Part shown: piece by piece, positions 13,285 through 20,566 of the stretch
Position numbering within the stretch: position 1 is the stretch's first letter
How the letters are laid out: the number at the start of each line of letters is the position of its first letter
Assembly (NCBI GenBank): GCA_035552655.1
Contig: DASZLD010000118.1
Location: 1 to 20,566, forward strand
From: DASXMT01 sp035552655
GTDB lineage: Bacteria > Actinomycetota > Acidimicrobiia > Acidimicrobiales > RAAP-2
Direction of reading: 5' to 3'
DNA: 20,566 nucleotides
Notes under the pieces: generated by a model
What the model saw: the letters and a program-made list of their open reading frames with translations, nothing else
Databases searched by the model: none
What the model was told of the DNA's origin: nothing
Translations under genes and position numbers: made by a program

Positions 13285-15218
13285 CCCAGCCCGACCGGGT
13301 CGAGGCCGGTACGCCCACGCCCCCTCGGTGGGGACTGGTCGGCGTTCCCGCCGTACCCCACGGCGATCTGCCCCTCGGCGCGGTGCCCGTGCCCGGCCAG
13401 GGTGCGCACGTGACGGTGTGGGCCCCGCAGTCGGCCACGATATCGGTCCGGGTACTCGACCAACCCGACCGGCTGGTTCGCCTCGAGCCCACCGGTGCGG
13501 GCTATCACGTGGGCCTGGTCACCGGCCTGGAACCCGGGACCCGATACCGGCTGGTGCTGGAGGACGGGCGGGAGCTGGCCGATCCGGCCTCGCGCTCCCA
13601 GCCCGATGGCGTGGCCGGTCCGTCGGAGGTGTTCGACCCCTCCGCCCACCACTGGGGCGACGGCCGGTTCACGACCCGACCGCTGTGGAGCCACATCATG
13701 TACGAGGCCCACATCGGAGCGCTGACGCCGGCGGGGACCTTCGACTCGGCCATCGCCGTCCTGGACGAACTGGCCGAGTTGGGAGTCACAGCCGTCGAGC
13801 CGCTCCCGGTGGCCCAGTTCTCGGGAAAGCGCAATTGGGGATACGACGGCGTCTTCCCCTATGCCGTGCAGCACTCCTATGGCGGACCCGCCGCCTTCCA
13901 GCGCTTCGTGGACGCCGCCCACCAACGAGACATCGCCGTCGTGCTCGATGTGGTGTACAACCATGTGGGGCCAGAGGGGAACGTCCTCGGCGCCTACGGC
14001 CCCTACTTCACCGACCGCTACCGGACCCCGTGGGGTGCGGCCATCAACTTCGACGGTCCGGGCTCCGATCAGGTCCGCCGGTACTTCGTGGAGAACGCCC
14101 TGACCTGGTTCCGGGACTTCCATGTCGATGCGCTCCGGCTCGATGCCGTACACGGCATCGTCGACCCGACCGCCACCCCGTTCCTGGTCGAGCTGTCGGG
14201 CGCCACCGAGCAACTGGGCACTCTCCTCGGTCGACGGTGCGATCTCATCGCCGAGAGCGCCGACAACGATCCTCGCGTCGTCTCGCCCACGGCGGTGGGC
14301 GGCCTCGGTCTCGATGCCCAGTGGAACGACGATTTCCATCACGCCCTGCATGCCTCGCTGACGGGGGAGCGTCTGGGCTACTACGCCGACTTCGGTGACG
14401 TCGGACAGCTGGCTCGATCGATGTCCGAGGGCTTCGTGTATCAAGGCCAGTACTCGCCCCATCGCTCTCGTCGCCACGGCGCATCCTCCACCGGCATCGA
14501 GCCGGAACGGTTCGTGCTCTTTGCCCAGAACCACGATCATGTCGGGAACCGACCTCGGGGAGACCGGCTGTCCTCGCTGGTGAGCCCCGACGCCCTCCGC
14601 TTGGCCGCAGCCGTCCTGTTGCTGTCCCCCGGGGTGCCCCTGTTGTTCATGGGAGAGGAGTACGGGGAAACGGCGCCGTTCGCCTATTTCGTCGACCACG
14701 CCGACCCCGAACTGCGCGACGCGGTGCGCCGAGGACGGCAGGAGGAAATGACCGGTCTCGGGTGGACGGACGAGCCGGCTGATGCCCTGGCCGAGGGGAC
14801 CTTCCGGGCCGCCGTCCTCGACCGGTCACAACGCTTTGCCCCTGGGCATGCCCAGCTGTGGTCCCTGCACCGGTCGTTGATCGACCTTCGCCGAACCCAC
14901 AGCGCCCTGACCCGTTCGGCTCGCCACCAAGCCCAGGCCTACGCCCAGGGCGACGTGGTGACGCTGGCCCGTTCGGACTCCGTCGAATCGGTCTGTAGCC
15001 TGTTCAACTTCAGCGCGGTGGAAGCCGTGACCCGACTTCCCGTTGCGTGGGACGGGGCAGGCAGGCCGTCATCATGGACGCTCCTCATCGATTCGGCTGA
15101 CCCCACCGTTGGTGGTCACGGTCAGCGGCAACTGGCGATGGTGGAGTCCCAGGACGAGGTCCGACTGGGTCCTCATGGCTTCTGCTCCTTTGTCCATGCG
15201 GGCCCGAGAGAGGTATGA
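13281..15218 (+). CDS. treZ: Malto-oligosyltrehalose trehalohydrolase TreZ
   Basis: TreZ (GH13_10) hydrolyses the bond next to the trehalosyl end of malto-oligosyltrehalose, releasing trehalose. The 645-residue protein has an E-set/CBM48-type N-terminal domain (about 30-115) with the family signature DPASRSQP and GPSEVFDP. The barrel begins MYEAHIGALTPAGTF and contains KRNWGYDGVFPYAVQHSYGG. The nucleophile is D288 (ALRLDAVHGI), the acid/base E325 (LIAESADND) and the third carboxylate D419 (AQNHDHVGNR), followed by LLFMGEEYGE. All match TreZ rather than GlgB, which it otherwise resembles. The start is a GTG overlapping the glgB stop (GTGA); I see no Shine-Dalgarno, so coupled translation is likely. 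It acts after TreY, although treY lies two genes downstream. Confidence 0.96.
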   Translation: MTQPDRVEAGTPTPPRWGLVGVPAVPHGDLPLGAVPVPGQGAHVTVWAPQSATISVRVLDQPDRLVRLEPTGAGYHVGLVTGLEPGTRYRLVLEDGRELADPASRSQPDGVAGPSEVFDPSAHHWGDGRFTTRPLWSHIMYEAHIGALTPAGTFDSAIAVLDELAELGVTAVEPLPVAQFSGKRNWGYDGVFPYAVQHSYGGPAAFQRFVDAAHQRDIAVVLDVVYNHVGPEGNVLGAYGPYFTDRYRTPWGAAINFDGPGSDQVRRYFVENALTWFRDFHVDALRLDAVHGIVDPTATPFLVELSGATEQLGTLLGRRCDLIAESADNDPRVVSPTAVGGLGLDAQWNDDFHHALHASLTGERLGYYADFGDVGQLARSMSEGFVYQGQYSPHRSRRHGASSTGIEPERFVLFAQNHDHVGNRPRGDRLSSLVSPDALRLAAAVLLLSPGVPLLFMGEEYGETAPFAYFVDHADPELRDAVRRGRQEEMTGLGWTDEPADALAEGTFRAAVLDRSQRFAPGHAQLWSLHRSLIDLRRTHSALTRSARHQAQAYAQGDVVTLARSDSVESVCSLFNFSAVEAVTRLPVAWDGAGRPSSWTLLIDSADPTVGGHGQRQLAMVESQDEVRLGPHGFCSFVHAGPREV

Positions 15219-17341
15219 GCATGCGAATCTGGCCAGGAAGCCCCCACCCGCTGGGGGCGACGTGGGACGGCGAGGGTGTCAACTTCGCCATCTTCTCCGA
15301 GCATGCCACCTCGGTGGAGCTGTGCCTGTTCGATACGCCCGAGGCAGCCGAGCCCTCGGCCCAGGTATCGATGGCGGCGGCCACCGATCGGGTCTGGCAT
15401 GCCTATTTACCCGACGTTCGTCCCGGAGCCCTGTACGGGTACCGGATCGACGGGCCGTACAAGCCCGAGGAGGGCCACCGCTTCAATCCGGCCAAGCTCC
15501 TCATCGACCCCTACGCCAAAGCGGTGAGCGGCACGATCCGTTGGAGCGATGAGCTGTTCGGGTACACCATCGGCGACCCGGCCGTGGACCTGTCCCAGGA
15601 TCCACGCGACTCGGCCGGGGCCATGCCCAAGTGCGTGGTGGCCGACCCCGCCTTCACCTGGGGCGACGACCGGGCGCCCAACACGCCCTGGAATCGGACC
15701 GTCATCTACGAGTGTCACGTACGGGGTATGACCATGCGCCACCCCGGCGTCCCCGAGGACCTCCGGGGCACCTATCTGGGGTTGGCCTCCGATCCGATCA
15801 TCGACCACCTGGTGAGCCTGGGTGTCACCGCGGTGGAACTGATGCCCACCCATCAGTTCGTGGCCGACCGCCACCTGGTGGAACGGGGCCTCACCAACTA
15901 CTGGGGCTACAACTCCATCGCCTTTCTGGCCCCGCATGTGGGATATGCCACCGGTGGTCTGGGTCAGCAGATCGGCGAGTTCAAGTCGATGGTCCGGACC
16001 CTCCACCGCGCCGGGTTGGAGGTCATCTTGGACGTGGTCTACAACCACACCGGTGAGGGGAACCACCTGGGGCCGACCTTGTCGTTGCGAGGCATCGACA
16101 ACGCCTCGTACTACCGGTTGAACCCCGACGATCCCCGGTACCACGTGGACTTCACCGGCACCGGGAACAGCCTGAACATCATGCACCCACGGGCCATGGC
16201 CCTGATCATGGACAGCCTGCGCTACTGGGTCACCGACATGCACGTCGACGGGTTTCGCTTCGACCTGGCCCCCGTCCTGGTCAGGGGGTACGAGGCCGGC
16301 CATCCCAGTGCCTTCTTCGAGATCATCCAACAGGACCCGGTGCTGTCCAAGGTGAAGCTCATCGCCGAGCCCTGGGACGTGGGACCGGACGGCTATCAAC
16401 TGGGTCGGTTCCCTCCCGGCTGGTCGGAGTGGAACGGCGCCTTCCGGGATGCCATCCGCCGCTTCTGGCGGGGAGACCCGGGTCAGGTCCCCGAACTGGC
16501 CTCCCGGCTGACCGGCTCCAGCGACATCTATGCCCCCAGTGGACGTCGAACCTACGCGTCGGTGAACTTCGTCACTTGTCACGACGGCTTCACTCTGACC
16601 GATCTGGTCAGCTACGAACAGCGGCACAACGAGGCCAACGGGGAGGACAACCAAGACGGGGCCAGCGACAACCTGAGCCGGAACTGGGGGGTGGAAGGAC
16701 CGTCGCCCTCGGTGCGGATCGAGCGAGCCCGCGACCGGATGAAGCGCAACCTGCTGACCACGCTCATGTTCTCCCAGGGCGTGCGCATGATCCTGGGCGG
16801 AGACGAGATCGGTCGGACCCAGGACGGGAACAACAACGCCTACTGCCAGGACTCCGAGATCAGCTGGGTCGACTGGGATGTGGGCGAGACGGGCACGGCG
16901 CTGTATGCGTTCACCCGGGACCTGATCTCGATCGTGGAGGACAACCCGATCCTGCGACGGCGAGACTTCTTCACCGGCAAGTCCATCGGCGACCAGGCGC
17001 GCGACGTGATGTGGGTCCGGCCCGATGGCGAGATGATGACCGAGGAGGATTGGCAGGACACAGAGAACCGGTCGATCGGCATGCTGCTGCCCGGACGCGC
17101 CGCCGACGAGATCGACTTCCGGGGACGGTTGGTCAAGAGCAATTCGCTGCTCTTGTTGTTGAACGCGTCCACCCGGTCCCGATCCTGGACCCTTCCCCGG
17201 CTCGAATGGCCCGGTCGGTGGGAGGAGCTGATCTCGACGGCCCGTCCCGGTGAGCAGGGTCGGACGGTACGCACCTCGGCGGTCAATCTCACCGCCCACT
17301 CCAGCCTGCTTCTCCGGCACGACGAGCGCCTGGACGAGTGA
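15215..17341 (+). CDS. glgX: Glycogen debranching enzyme, isoamylase type (GlgX/TreX)
   Basis: It hydrolyses alpha-1,6 branches of the glucan to free linear chains. The 708-residue protein starts with a CBM48 domain (IWPGSPHPLGATWDGEGVNF). Next comes the GH13_11 barrel: YECHVRGMT, NYWGYNSIAFLAPH, VVYNHTGEGN, nucleophile D350 (VDGFRFDLAPVL), acid/base E385 (LIAEPWDVG) and D457 (VTCHDGFTL). NNAYCQDSEISWVDWD and a C-terminal beta domain follow. Length and motifs match both actinobacterial TreX and GlgX; the two names describe the same family, and TreX is used when it sits with TreY/TreZ as here. Chain-length preference cannot be read from sequence. The start ATG overlaps the treZ stop (ATGA), with GAGAG just upstream. 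Confidence 0.95.
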   Translation: MSMRIWPGSPHPLGATWDGEGVNFAIFSEHATSVELCLFDTPEAAEPSAQVSMAAATDRVWHAYLPDVRPGALYGYRIDGPYKPEEGHRFNPAKLLIDPYAKAVSGTIRWSDELFGYTIGDPAVDLSQDPRDSAGAMPKCVVADPAFTWGDDRAPNTPWNRTVIYECHVRGMTMRHPGVPEDLRGTYLGLASDPIIDHLVSLGVTAVELMPTHQFVADRHLVERGLTNYWGYNSIAFLAPHVGYATGGLGQQIGEFKSMVRTLHRAGLEVILDVVYNHTGEGNHLGPTLSLRGIDNASYYRLNPDDPRYHVDFTGTGNSLNIMHPRAMALIMDSLRYWVTDMHVDGFRFDLAPVLVRGYEAGHPSAFFEIIQQDPVLSKVKLIAEPWDVGPDGYQLGRFPPGWSEWNGAFRDAIRRFWRGDPGQVPELASRLTGSSDIYAPSGRRTYASVNFVTCHDGFTLTDLVSYEQRHNEANGEDNQDGASDNLSRNWGVEGPSPSVRIERARDRMKRNLLTTLMFSQGVRMILGGDEIGRTQDGNNNAYCQDSEISWVDWDVGETGTALYAFTRDLISIVEDNPILRRRDFFTGKSIGDQARDVMWVRPDGEMMTEEDWQDTENRSIGMLLPGRAADEIDFRGRLVKSNSLLLLLNASTRSRSWTLPRLEWPGRWEELISTARPGEQGRTVRTSAVNLTAHSSLLLRHDERLDE

Positions 17342-19917
17342 CGGGCTCCTCTCGGAGCCGGACGTCGAGCGATCGCCATCTGGGCTCGACCTACCGGCTC
17401 CAGCTCAACGGGCTGGGGTTCGATCGAGCCCGCCAGCTTGTGCCCTACTTGGGTGAGCTGGGCGTCGAGACCCTCTACGTCTCACCGGTGACCACGGCCG
17501 CACCGGGGAGCACCCACGGGTACGACGTGATCGACCCCCGACGACTCGATCCCGCTCTGGGCTCGCCCGACCAGTTCGACGCCTTGCTGGAGGAGCTGGC
17601 CGAGCGGGACATGGCCCTGCTCATCGACATGGTGCCCAATCACATGGCCGCGGTTGCCGCCAATCCGTGGTGGTGGGACGTGTTGCAACAGGGGAGGGGG
17701 TCGGCGTTCGCCCGCTACTTCGACGTCGACTGGACCCGGCACCAGGGGAGGGTTCTCCTCCCCGTGCTCGGTCGCTCGCTGGCCGAGGTGTTGGCCCGGG
17801 CCGAGCTGGCCGTGGTCGTCGAGGACGGCGACGCGGCCCTGGCCTACTTCGACCACCGGTTCCCCCTGGCTCCGGGCCCCTCGGACCACCTGGTTCACTC
17901 GCTGGCCGATGGAGGTGACGGCGCCTCGGATCCCGCCATGATGGCCGAGCTGCTCGAGGGCCAGCACTACCGGTTGGCCCTGTGGCGCGTCGGCCGCCAC
18001 CAGGGGAACTACCGGCGCTTCTTCGATGTGGACGGACTGGTGGGCGTGCGGGTGGAAGACCCGGTGGTGTACGAGGCCACGCACTCGTTGCTGCTCGAGT
18101 TGGCCCGAGACGAGCGCATTGCCGGGTTCCGGGTGGACCACGTCGACGGCCTGGCCGATCCGGCCGGCTATCTGGCCCGATTGCGCCGCGACCTCGATGC
18201 CGCTCGCCCCTCTCCACCAGCCCTCGTGGTCGAGAAGGTCCTGGCCCGCGAGGAAAGCCTCCCGGCCTCGTGGCCGGTGGACGGCACCACCGGCTATGAG
18301 TTCGCCGACCGGGCCGGCTCGCTGCTGGTCGACGCGGCCGGCGCCGAGGCCATCGCCGCGCTGGACGGGGACACTCGTCCCTTCGATGAGCTCAGCGCCG
18401 ATGCGAAGCGGTTCGTCCAGCGGTCGCTCTTTCCGGGCCAGGTCGACCGACTGGTCGGACTGGTCCTTTCGCAGCTGGACCGGGACCGTCCCGGCCATGA
18501 CAGTGCCCGGCCCGATGTGGCCGCGGCGCTGACCGAGCTGGCGTCCCAGCTCGGGGTGTACCGGACCTACGTCGATGCCGCCGGACCCACCGGTGATGAT
18601 CGTGCCGATATCTGTGACGCTGCCGTTGGCGCTCGGATTCACCTGGACGAGGACGGGCGTCGTGCGCTGGACGCCATCGTGCCCCTGCTCGTCGCCCTCG
18701 ATGACGGGACCAAAACCGGGACATCGAATCATCTGGAACTGGTGCGACGGTGGCAACAGCACACCGGAGCAGTGACGGCCAAGGGGGTGGAGGACACCGC
18801 CCTCTACCGTTTCAGCGGCCTGTTGGCCCTCACCGAGGTGGGCAGTGACCCCGGCCGGCCACCGGTCACGGTGGACCAGTTCCACCGGGCCATGGCGTCG
18901 GGTCGCCGGCGCAGCCCGGGGTCGTTGCTGGCCACCACCACCCACGACACCAAGCGAAGCGAAGACGTCAGGACCCGCCTGGCCGTGCTGTCGGAGGTGC
19001 CCGACACCTGGAGCGACCATGTGGGCCGGTGGCATCGATGGCACCGGCCGTTGCCCTCGGTCCCCGATCCCCATGACGAGCACTTCCTGTACCAGACCAT
19101 CGTGGGGGCGTGGCCGCTCGATCTCGATGATCGGTCCGGCTTCAGCCGTCGGATCCAGGACTACATGGTCAAAGCGATGAGGGAAGCGAAGGTCCGGACC
19201 AGCTGGCTCGATCCCGACGAGGGCTACGAGCGGCGCGTTCGTTCCTTCGTTCGCACCATCCTGGGTCCGTCCAACCGGCGCTTCCACGCTGATCTCACCG
19301 ACCTGCTCGACCAGGTGGGACCGGCGGCTGCCGTCAACGCACTGGCGCTCACGGTGCTCAAGTGCACCGTGCCCGGGGTGCCCGATCTGTACCAGGGGAC
19401 CGAGCTGTGGTCGCACTCGCTGGTGGACCCGGACAACCGGCGCCCGGTCGACTTCGACCGGCGGGCCGGCCTGGCCCGCGCCCTCGATGGAGCGGCCCAG
19501 CGGGAGGTCCTGGCCGCTGAGCTCCTCGTCACCTGGCCCGATGGGCGCCTGAAGCTGCTGGTGACCCAGGCCCTGCTCCGGTTCCGGCGGTCCCGACCCC
19601 AGCTGTTCGATGGCGGCTCGTACCTGGCCCTCGATGTCCGCGGCCCGCTGCGCCGTCACGTGGTGGCCTTTGCCCGGCGCCGCGCGGCCGATTGGGTGGT
19701 GGTGGCGGTGCCTCGGCTGCCGCTCACCGTGGCCGGTGCCGGTCGCATGCCGGTGGGCCCGGACCTGTGGGCCGGCACATCGGTGGTGTTGCCCGAGGGC
19801 TGTCCGACCCACCTGGTCGACGTGGTCTCCGGCCGTCGGTGCTCGCCCCGCCGCCGGCGACTGGGCCTCGAAGAACTGTTCGCCACCCTTCCGCTCTCGG
19901 TGCTGACCGTCCCCTGA
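17338..19917 (+). CDS. treY: Malto-oligosyltrehalose synthase TreY
   Basis: TreY (GH13_26) converts the reducing-end alpha-1,4 bond of a malto-oligosaccharide to the alpha,alpha-1,1 bond of trehalose. The 859-residue protein begins with the family signature STYRLQLNGLGFDRARQLVPYL, followed by YVSPVTTAAPGSTHGYDV and DMVPNHMA. The nucleophile is D267 (GFRVDHVDGLADP), the acid/base E299 (VVEKVL) and the third carboxylate D537 (TTTHDTKRSEDVR). KGVEDTALYR and VPDLYQGTELW are also diagnostic. It is somewhat longer than the usual 700-800 residues, with extra length spread through Ala/Arg/Asp-rich stretches. The start is GTG 17338 overlapping the glgX stop (GTGA); a hairpin follows immediately in the coding sequence. 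It is last in the operon. Confidence 0.96.
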   Translation: MTGSSRSRTSSDRHLGSTYRLQLNGLGFDRARQLVPYLGELGVETLYVSPVTTAAPGSTHGYDVIDPRRLDPALGSPDQFDALLEELAERDMALLIDMVPNHMAAVAANPWWWDVLQQGRGSAFARYFDVDWTRHQGRVLLPVLGRSLAEVLARAELAVVVEDGDAALAYFDHRFPLAPGPSDHLVHSLADGGDGASDPAMMAELLEGQHYRLALWRVGRHQGNYRRFFDVDGLVGVRVEDPVVYEATHSLLLELARDERIAGFRVDHVDGLADPAGYLARLRRDLDAARPSPPALVVEKVLAREESLPASWPVDGTTGYEFADRAGSLLVDAAGAEAIAALDGDTRPFDELSADAKRFVQRSLFPGQVDRLVGLVLSQLDRDRPGHDSARPDVAAALTELASQLGVYRTYVDAAGPTGDDRADICDAAVGARIHLDEDGRRALDAIVPLLVALDDGTKTGTSNHLELVRRWQQHTGAVTAKGVEDTALYRFSGLLALTEVGSDPGRPPVTVDQFHRAMASGRRRSPGSLLATTTHDTKRSEDVRTRLAVLSEVPDTWSDHVGRWHRWHRPLPSVPDPHDEHFLYQTIVGAWPLDLDDRSGFSRRIQDYMVKAMREAKVRTSWLDPDEGYERRVRSFVRTILGPSNRRFHADLTDLLDQVGPAAAVNALALTVLKCTVPGVPDLYQGTELWSHSLVDPDNRRPVDFDRRAGLARALDGAAQREVLAAELLVTWPDGRLKLLVTQALLRFRRSRPQLFDGGSYLALDVRGPLRRHVVAFARRRAADWVVVAVPRLPLTVAGAGRMPVGPDLWAGTSVVLPEGCPTHLVDVVSGRRCSPRRRRLGLEELFATLPLSVLTVP
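17344..17359 (+). repeat. Perfect 6-bp inverted repeat at the start of treY
   Basis: GGCTCC and GGAGCC flank a TCTC loop, beginning three bases after the treY GTG codon. In mRNA this would form a GC-rich hairpin within the ribosome footprint at initiation and could lower treY translation unless unwound by coupled ribosomes from glgX. The repeat is seen; the effect is inferred. Confidence 0.5.
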
Positions 19918-19924
19918 GCCATGC

Positions 19925-19938
19925 TCCACCGGTGGGGC
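19925..19938. repeat. Short palindrome downstream of treY
   Basis: Bases TCCACCGGTGGGG centre on a perfect 10-base palindrome, CCACC/GGTGG (19926-19935), 8 bases after the treY stop. It has no loop and no T-run, so it is not a canonical intrinsic terminator; it could be an operator or a weak hairpin. No other terminator is visible in the 111 bases between treY and the next gene. Confidence 0.3.
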
Positions 19939-19964
19939 TACCGGCGCGCCCGGGCTGCAGTCCC

Positions 19965-19970
19965 TACAGT
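19965..19970 (+). promoter_or_regulatory. Possible -10 element for the glutamate decarboxylase gene
   Basis: TACAGT (TAnnnT) lies 58 bases before the ATG at 20029. It would give a leader of about 50 bases that includes the good Shine-Dalgarno. No -35 match is seen upstream. It is the only reasonable promoter candidate in this intergenic stretch. Confidence 0.3.
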
Positions 19971-20016
19971 GGCCATGCGAGCGTGCGAGCCACGCCCCTG
20001 TCCTACCCCACCAAGC

Positions 20017-20022
20017 AAGGAG
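20017..20022 (+). promoter_or_regulatory. Ribosome binding site of the glutamate decarboxylase gene
   Basis: AAGGAG lies 6 bases before ATG 20029, near-ideal spacing. It fixes the start and indicates translation independent of treY. Confidence 0.75.
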
Positions 20023-20028
20023 CCTTCC

Positions 20029-20566
20029 ATGGCCGTTCACCAAAGCGAGTCAGCCAAGGACGAGCGCATGGCCGACTCGGCCATCGACCCGATGTTCGCC
20101 CGTTCCAACGAATGCGGGCTGGTGGCCACCACAGCCATGCCTCCCGGTGCCATGCGGGCCGACACCGCACTCCAGCTGGTGCGGGACGAGCTCCTGCTCG
20201 ACGGCCTGTCCCGGCTCAACCTGGCCACCTTCGTCACCACCTGGATGGAGCCTGAGGCCAAGGAGCTGATGGCCGACACCTTCGACAAGAACATGATCGA
20301 CAAGGACGAGTACCCGCGCACGGCCGAGCTCGAGAGACGCTGCGTGAACATGATCAGTGGTCTGTGGAACACCGATGAACAAGGTGGGGCTACCGGCACC
20401 TCGACTACCGGATCGAGCGAGGCGTCGATGCTCGGCGGGATGGCCCTCAAGTGGCGGTGGCGCGAGCGGATGCGCAAGGCGGGCAAGCCGACCGACAAAC
20501 CGAACCTGGTGATGGGCACGAACGTCCAGGTGTGCTGGGAGAAGTTCTGCCGCTACTGGGAGGTCG
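20029..20566 (+). CDS. gadB: Glutamate decarboxylase, N-terminal part (cut at right edge)
   Basis: Glutamate decarboxylase is a PLP enzyme converting glutamate to GABA and CO2, consuming a proton. The 179 residues visible are the N-terminal part of an enzyme usually about 460 residues long. Recognisable segments are LVRDELLLDG, NLATF, IDKDEYP, RCVNMISGLW and TGTSTTGSSEASMLGGMALKWRWR without interruption (about 122-145). In this motif S129/S130 correspond to the PLP-phosphate-binding serines of E. coli GadB. The PLP lysine lies beyond the window, so completeness cannot be judged. The first 20 or so residues are a polar leader unlike the E. coli one. It has its own Shine-Dalgarno and sits 111 bases after treY, so it is probably a separate unit. 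Such enzymes serve acid resistance or GABA metabolism. Whether a GABA antiporter follows is outside the window. Confidence 0.95.
   Translation, partial: MAVHQSESAKDERMADSAIDPMFARSNECGLVATTAMPPGAMRADTALQLVRDELLLDGLSRLNLATFVTTWMEPEAKELMADTFDKNMIDKDEYPRTAELERRCVNMISGLWNTDEQGGATGTSTTGSSEASMLGGMALKWRWRERMRKAGKPTDKPNLVMGTNVQVCWEKFCRYWEV

Larger units (their letters stand above)
19931..20397 (+). repeat. 15-base exact direct repeat (19931-19945 and 20383-20397)
   Basis: GGTGGGGCTACCGGC occurs upstream of the glutamate decarboxylase gene and again inside it, where it encodes part of the conserved GGATGT stretch. The copies are 437 bases apart. In GC-rich DNA a 15-base match within a 20-kb window can arise by chance. 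The coding copy is constrained by protein conservation. Confidence 0.5.

Noticed and set aside
19918..20028. Intrinsic terminator after treY
   Set aside because: Only a loopless 10-base palindrome and a 4-bp CCGG stem (19941-19953) were found, with no T-run. Readthrough into gad or factor-dependent termination cannot be excluded.
17482..20043. Antisense open frame of 853 codons opposite treY and the gad start
   Set aside because: It has the same cause; it crosses an intergenic region and a well-supported gad ribosome binding site, and its product resembles nothing known to me.

Overview
The window is high-GC DNA (about two-thirds G+C by eye, not computed). Codons strongly prefer G or C at third positions, GTG starts are common and genes are tightly packed. 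The GlgE pathway, the TreX/TreY/TreZ set, and the GadB- and PIG-L-type proteins all suit an actinobacterium. I lean towards an Acidimicrobiia-like or related uncultured lineage, but no phylogenetic marker is present, so the class is a guess. No tRNA, rRNA, CRISPR array, insertion sequence or phage gene was seen.

Layout. (1) Positions 1-2802 hold a divergent signalling pair. On the minus strand is a response-regulator receiver fused to a PIG-L/LmbE-type deacetylase, cut by the left edge. On the plus strand is a membrane-bound hybrid histidine kinase. (2) Positions 2836-3579 (minus) encode a beta-class carbonic anhydrase with a twin-arginine signal and a lipobox, so it is probably an exported lipoprotein. 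(3) Positions 3739-19917 are one uninterrupted plus-strand operon of seven genes: glgE, a treS-mak fusion, malQ, glgB, treZ, glgX/treX and treY. Every junction is a 4-base stop/start overlap. (4) From 20029 to the right edge is the N-terminal part of a glutamate decarboxylase gene with its own ribosome binding site.

How the genes work together. The operon encodes both arms of a trehalose/alpha-glucan cycle. Outward, TreS isomerises trehalose to maltose, the fused maltokinase makes maltose-1-phosphate with ATP, GlgE transfers maltosyl units to alpha-1,4-glucan, and GlgB adds branches. Return, GlgX/TreX removes branches, TreY turns the reducing end of the freed chain into a trehalosyl unit, and TreZ releases trehalose. 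MalQ can rescue short malto-oligosaccharides. All catalytic triads I looked for are present, so the full loop should be functional. The entry enzymes (OtsA/OtsB, GlgC/GlgA) and glycogen phosphorylase are not in the window.

The most unusual items are the receiver-deacetylase fusion facing a hybrid kinase, the whole synthesis-plus-breakdown cycle in one translationally coupled transcript, and the Tat-lipoprotein carbonic anhydrase. None is an unknown protein family; the novelty is in the combinations.
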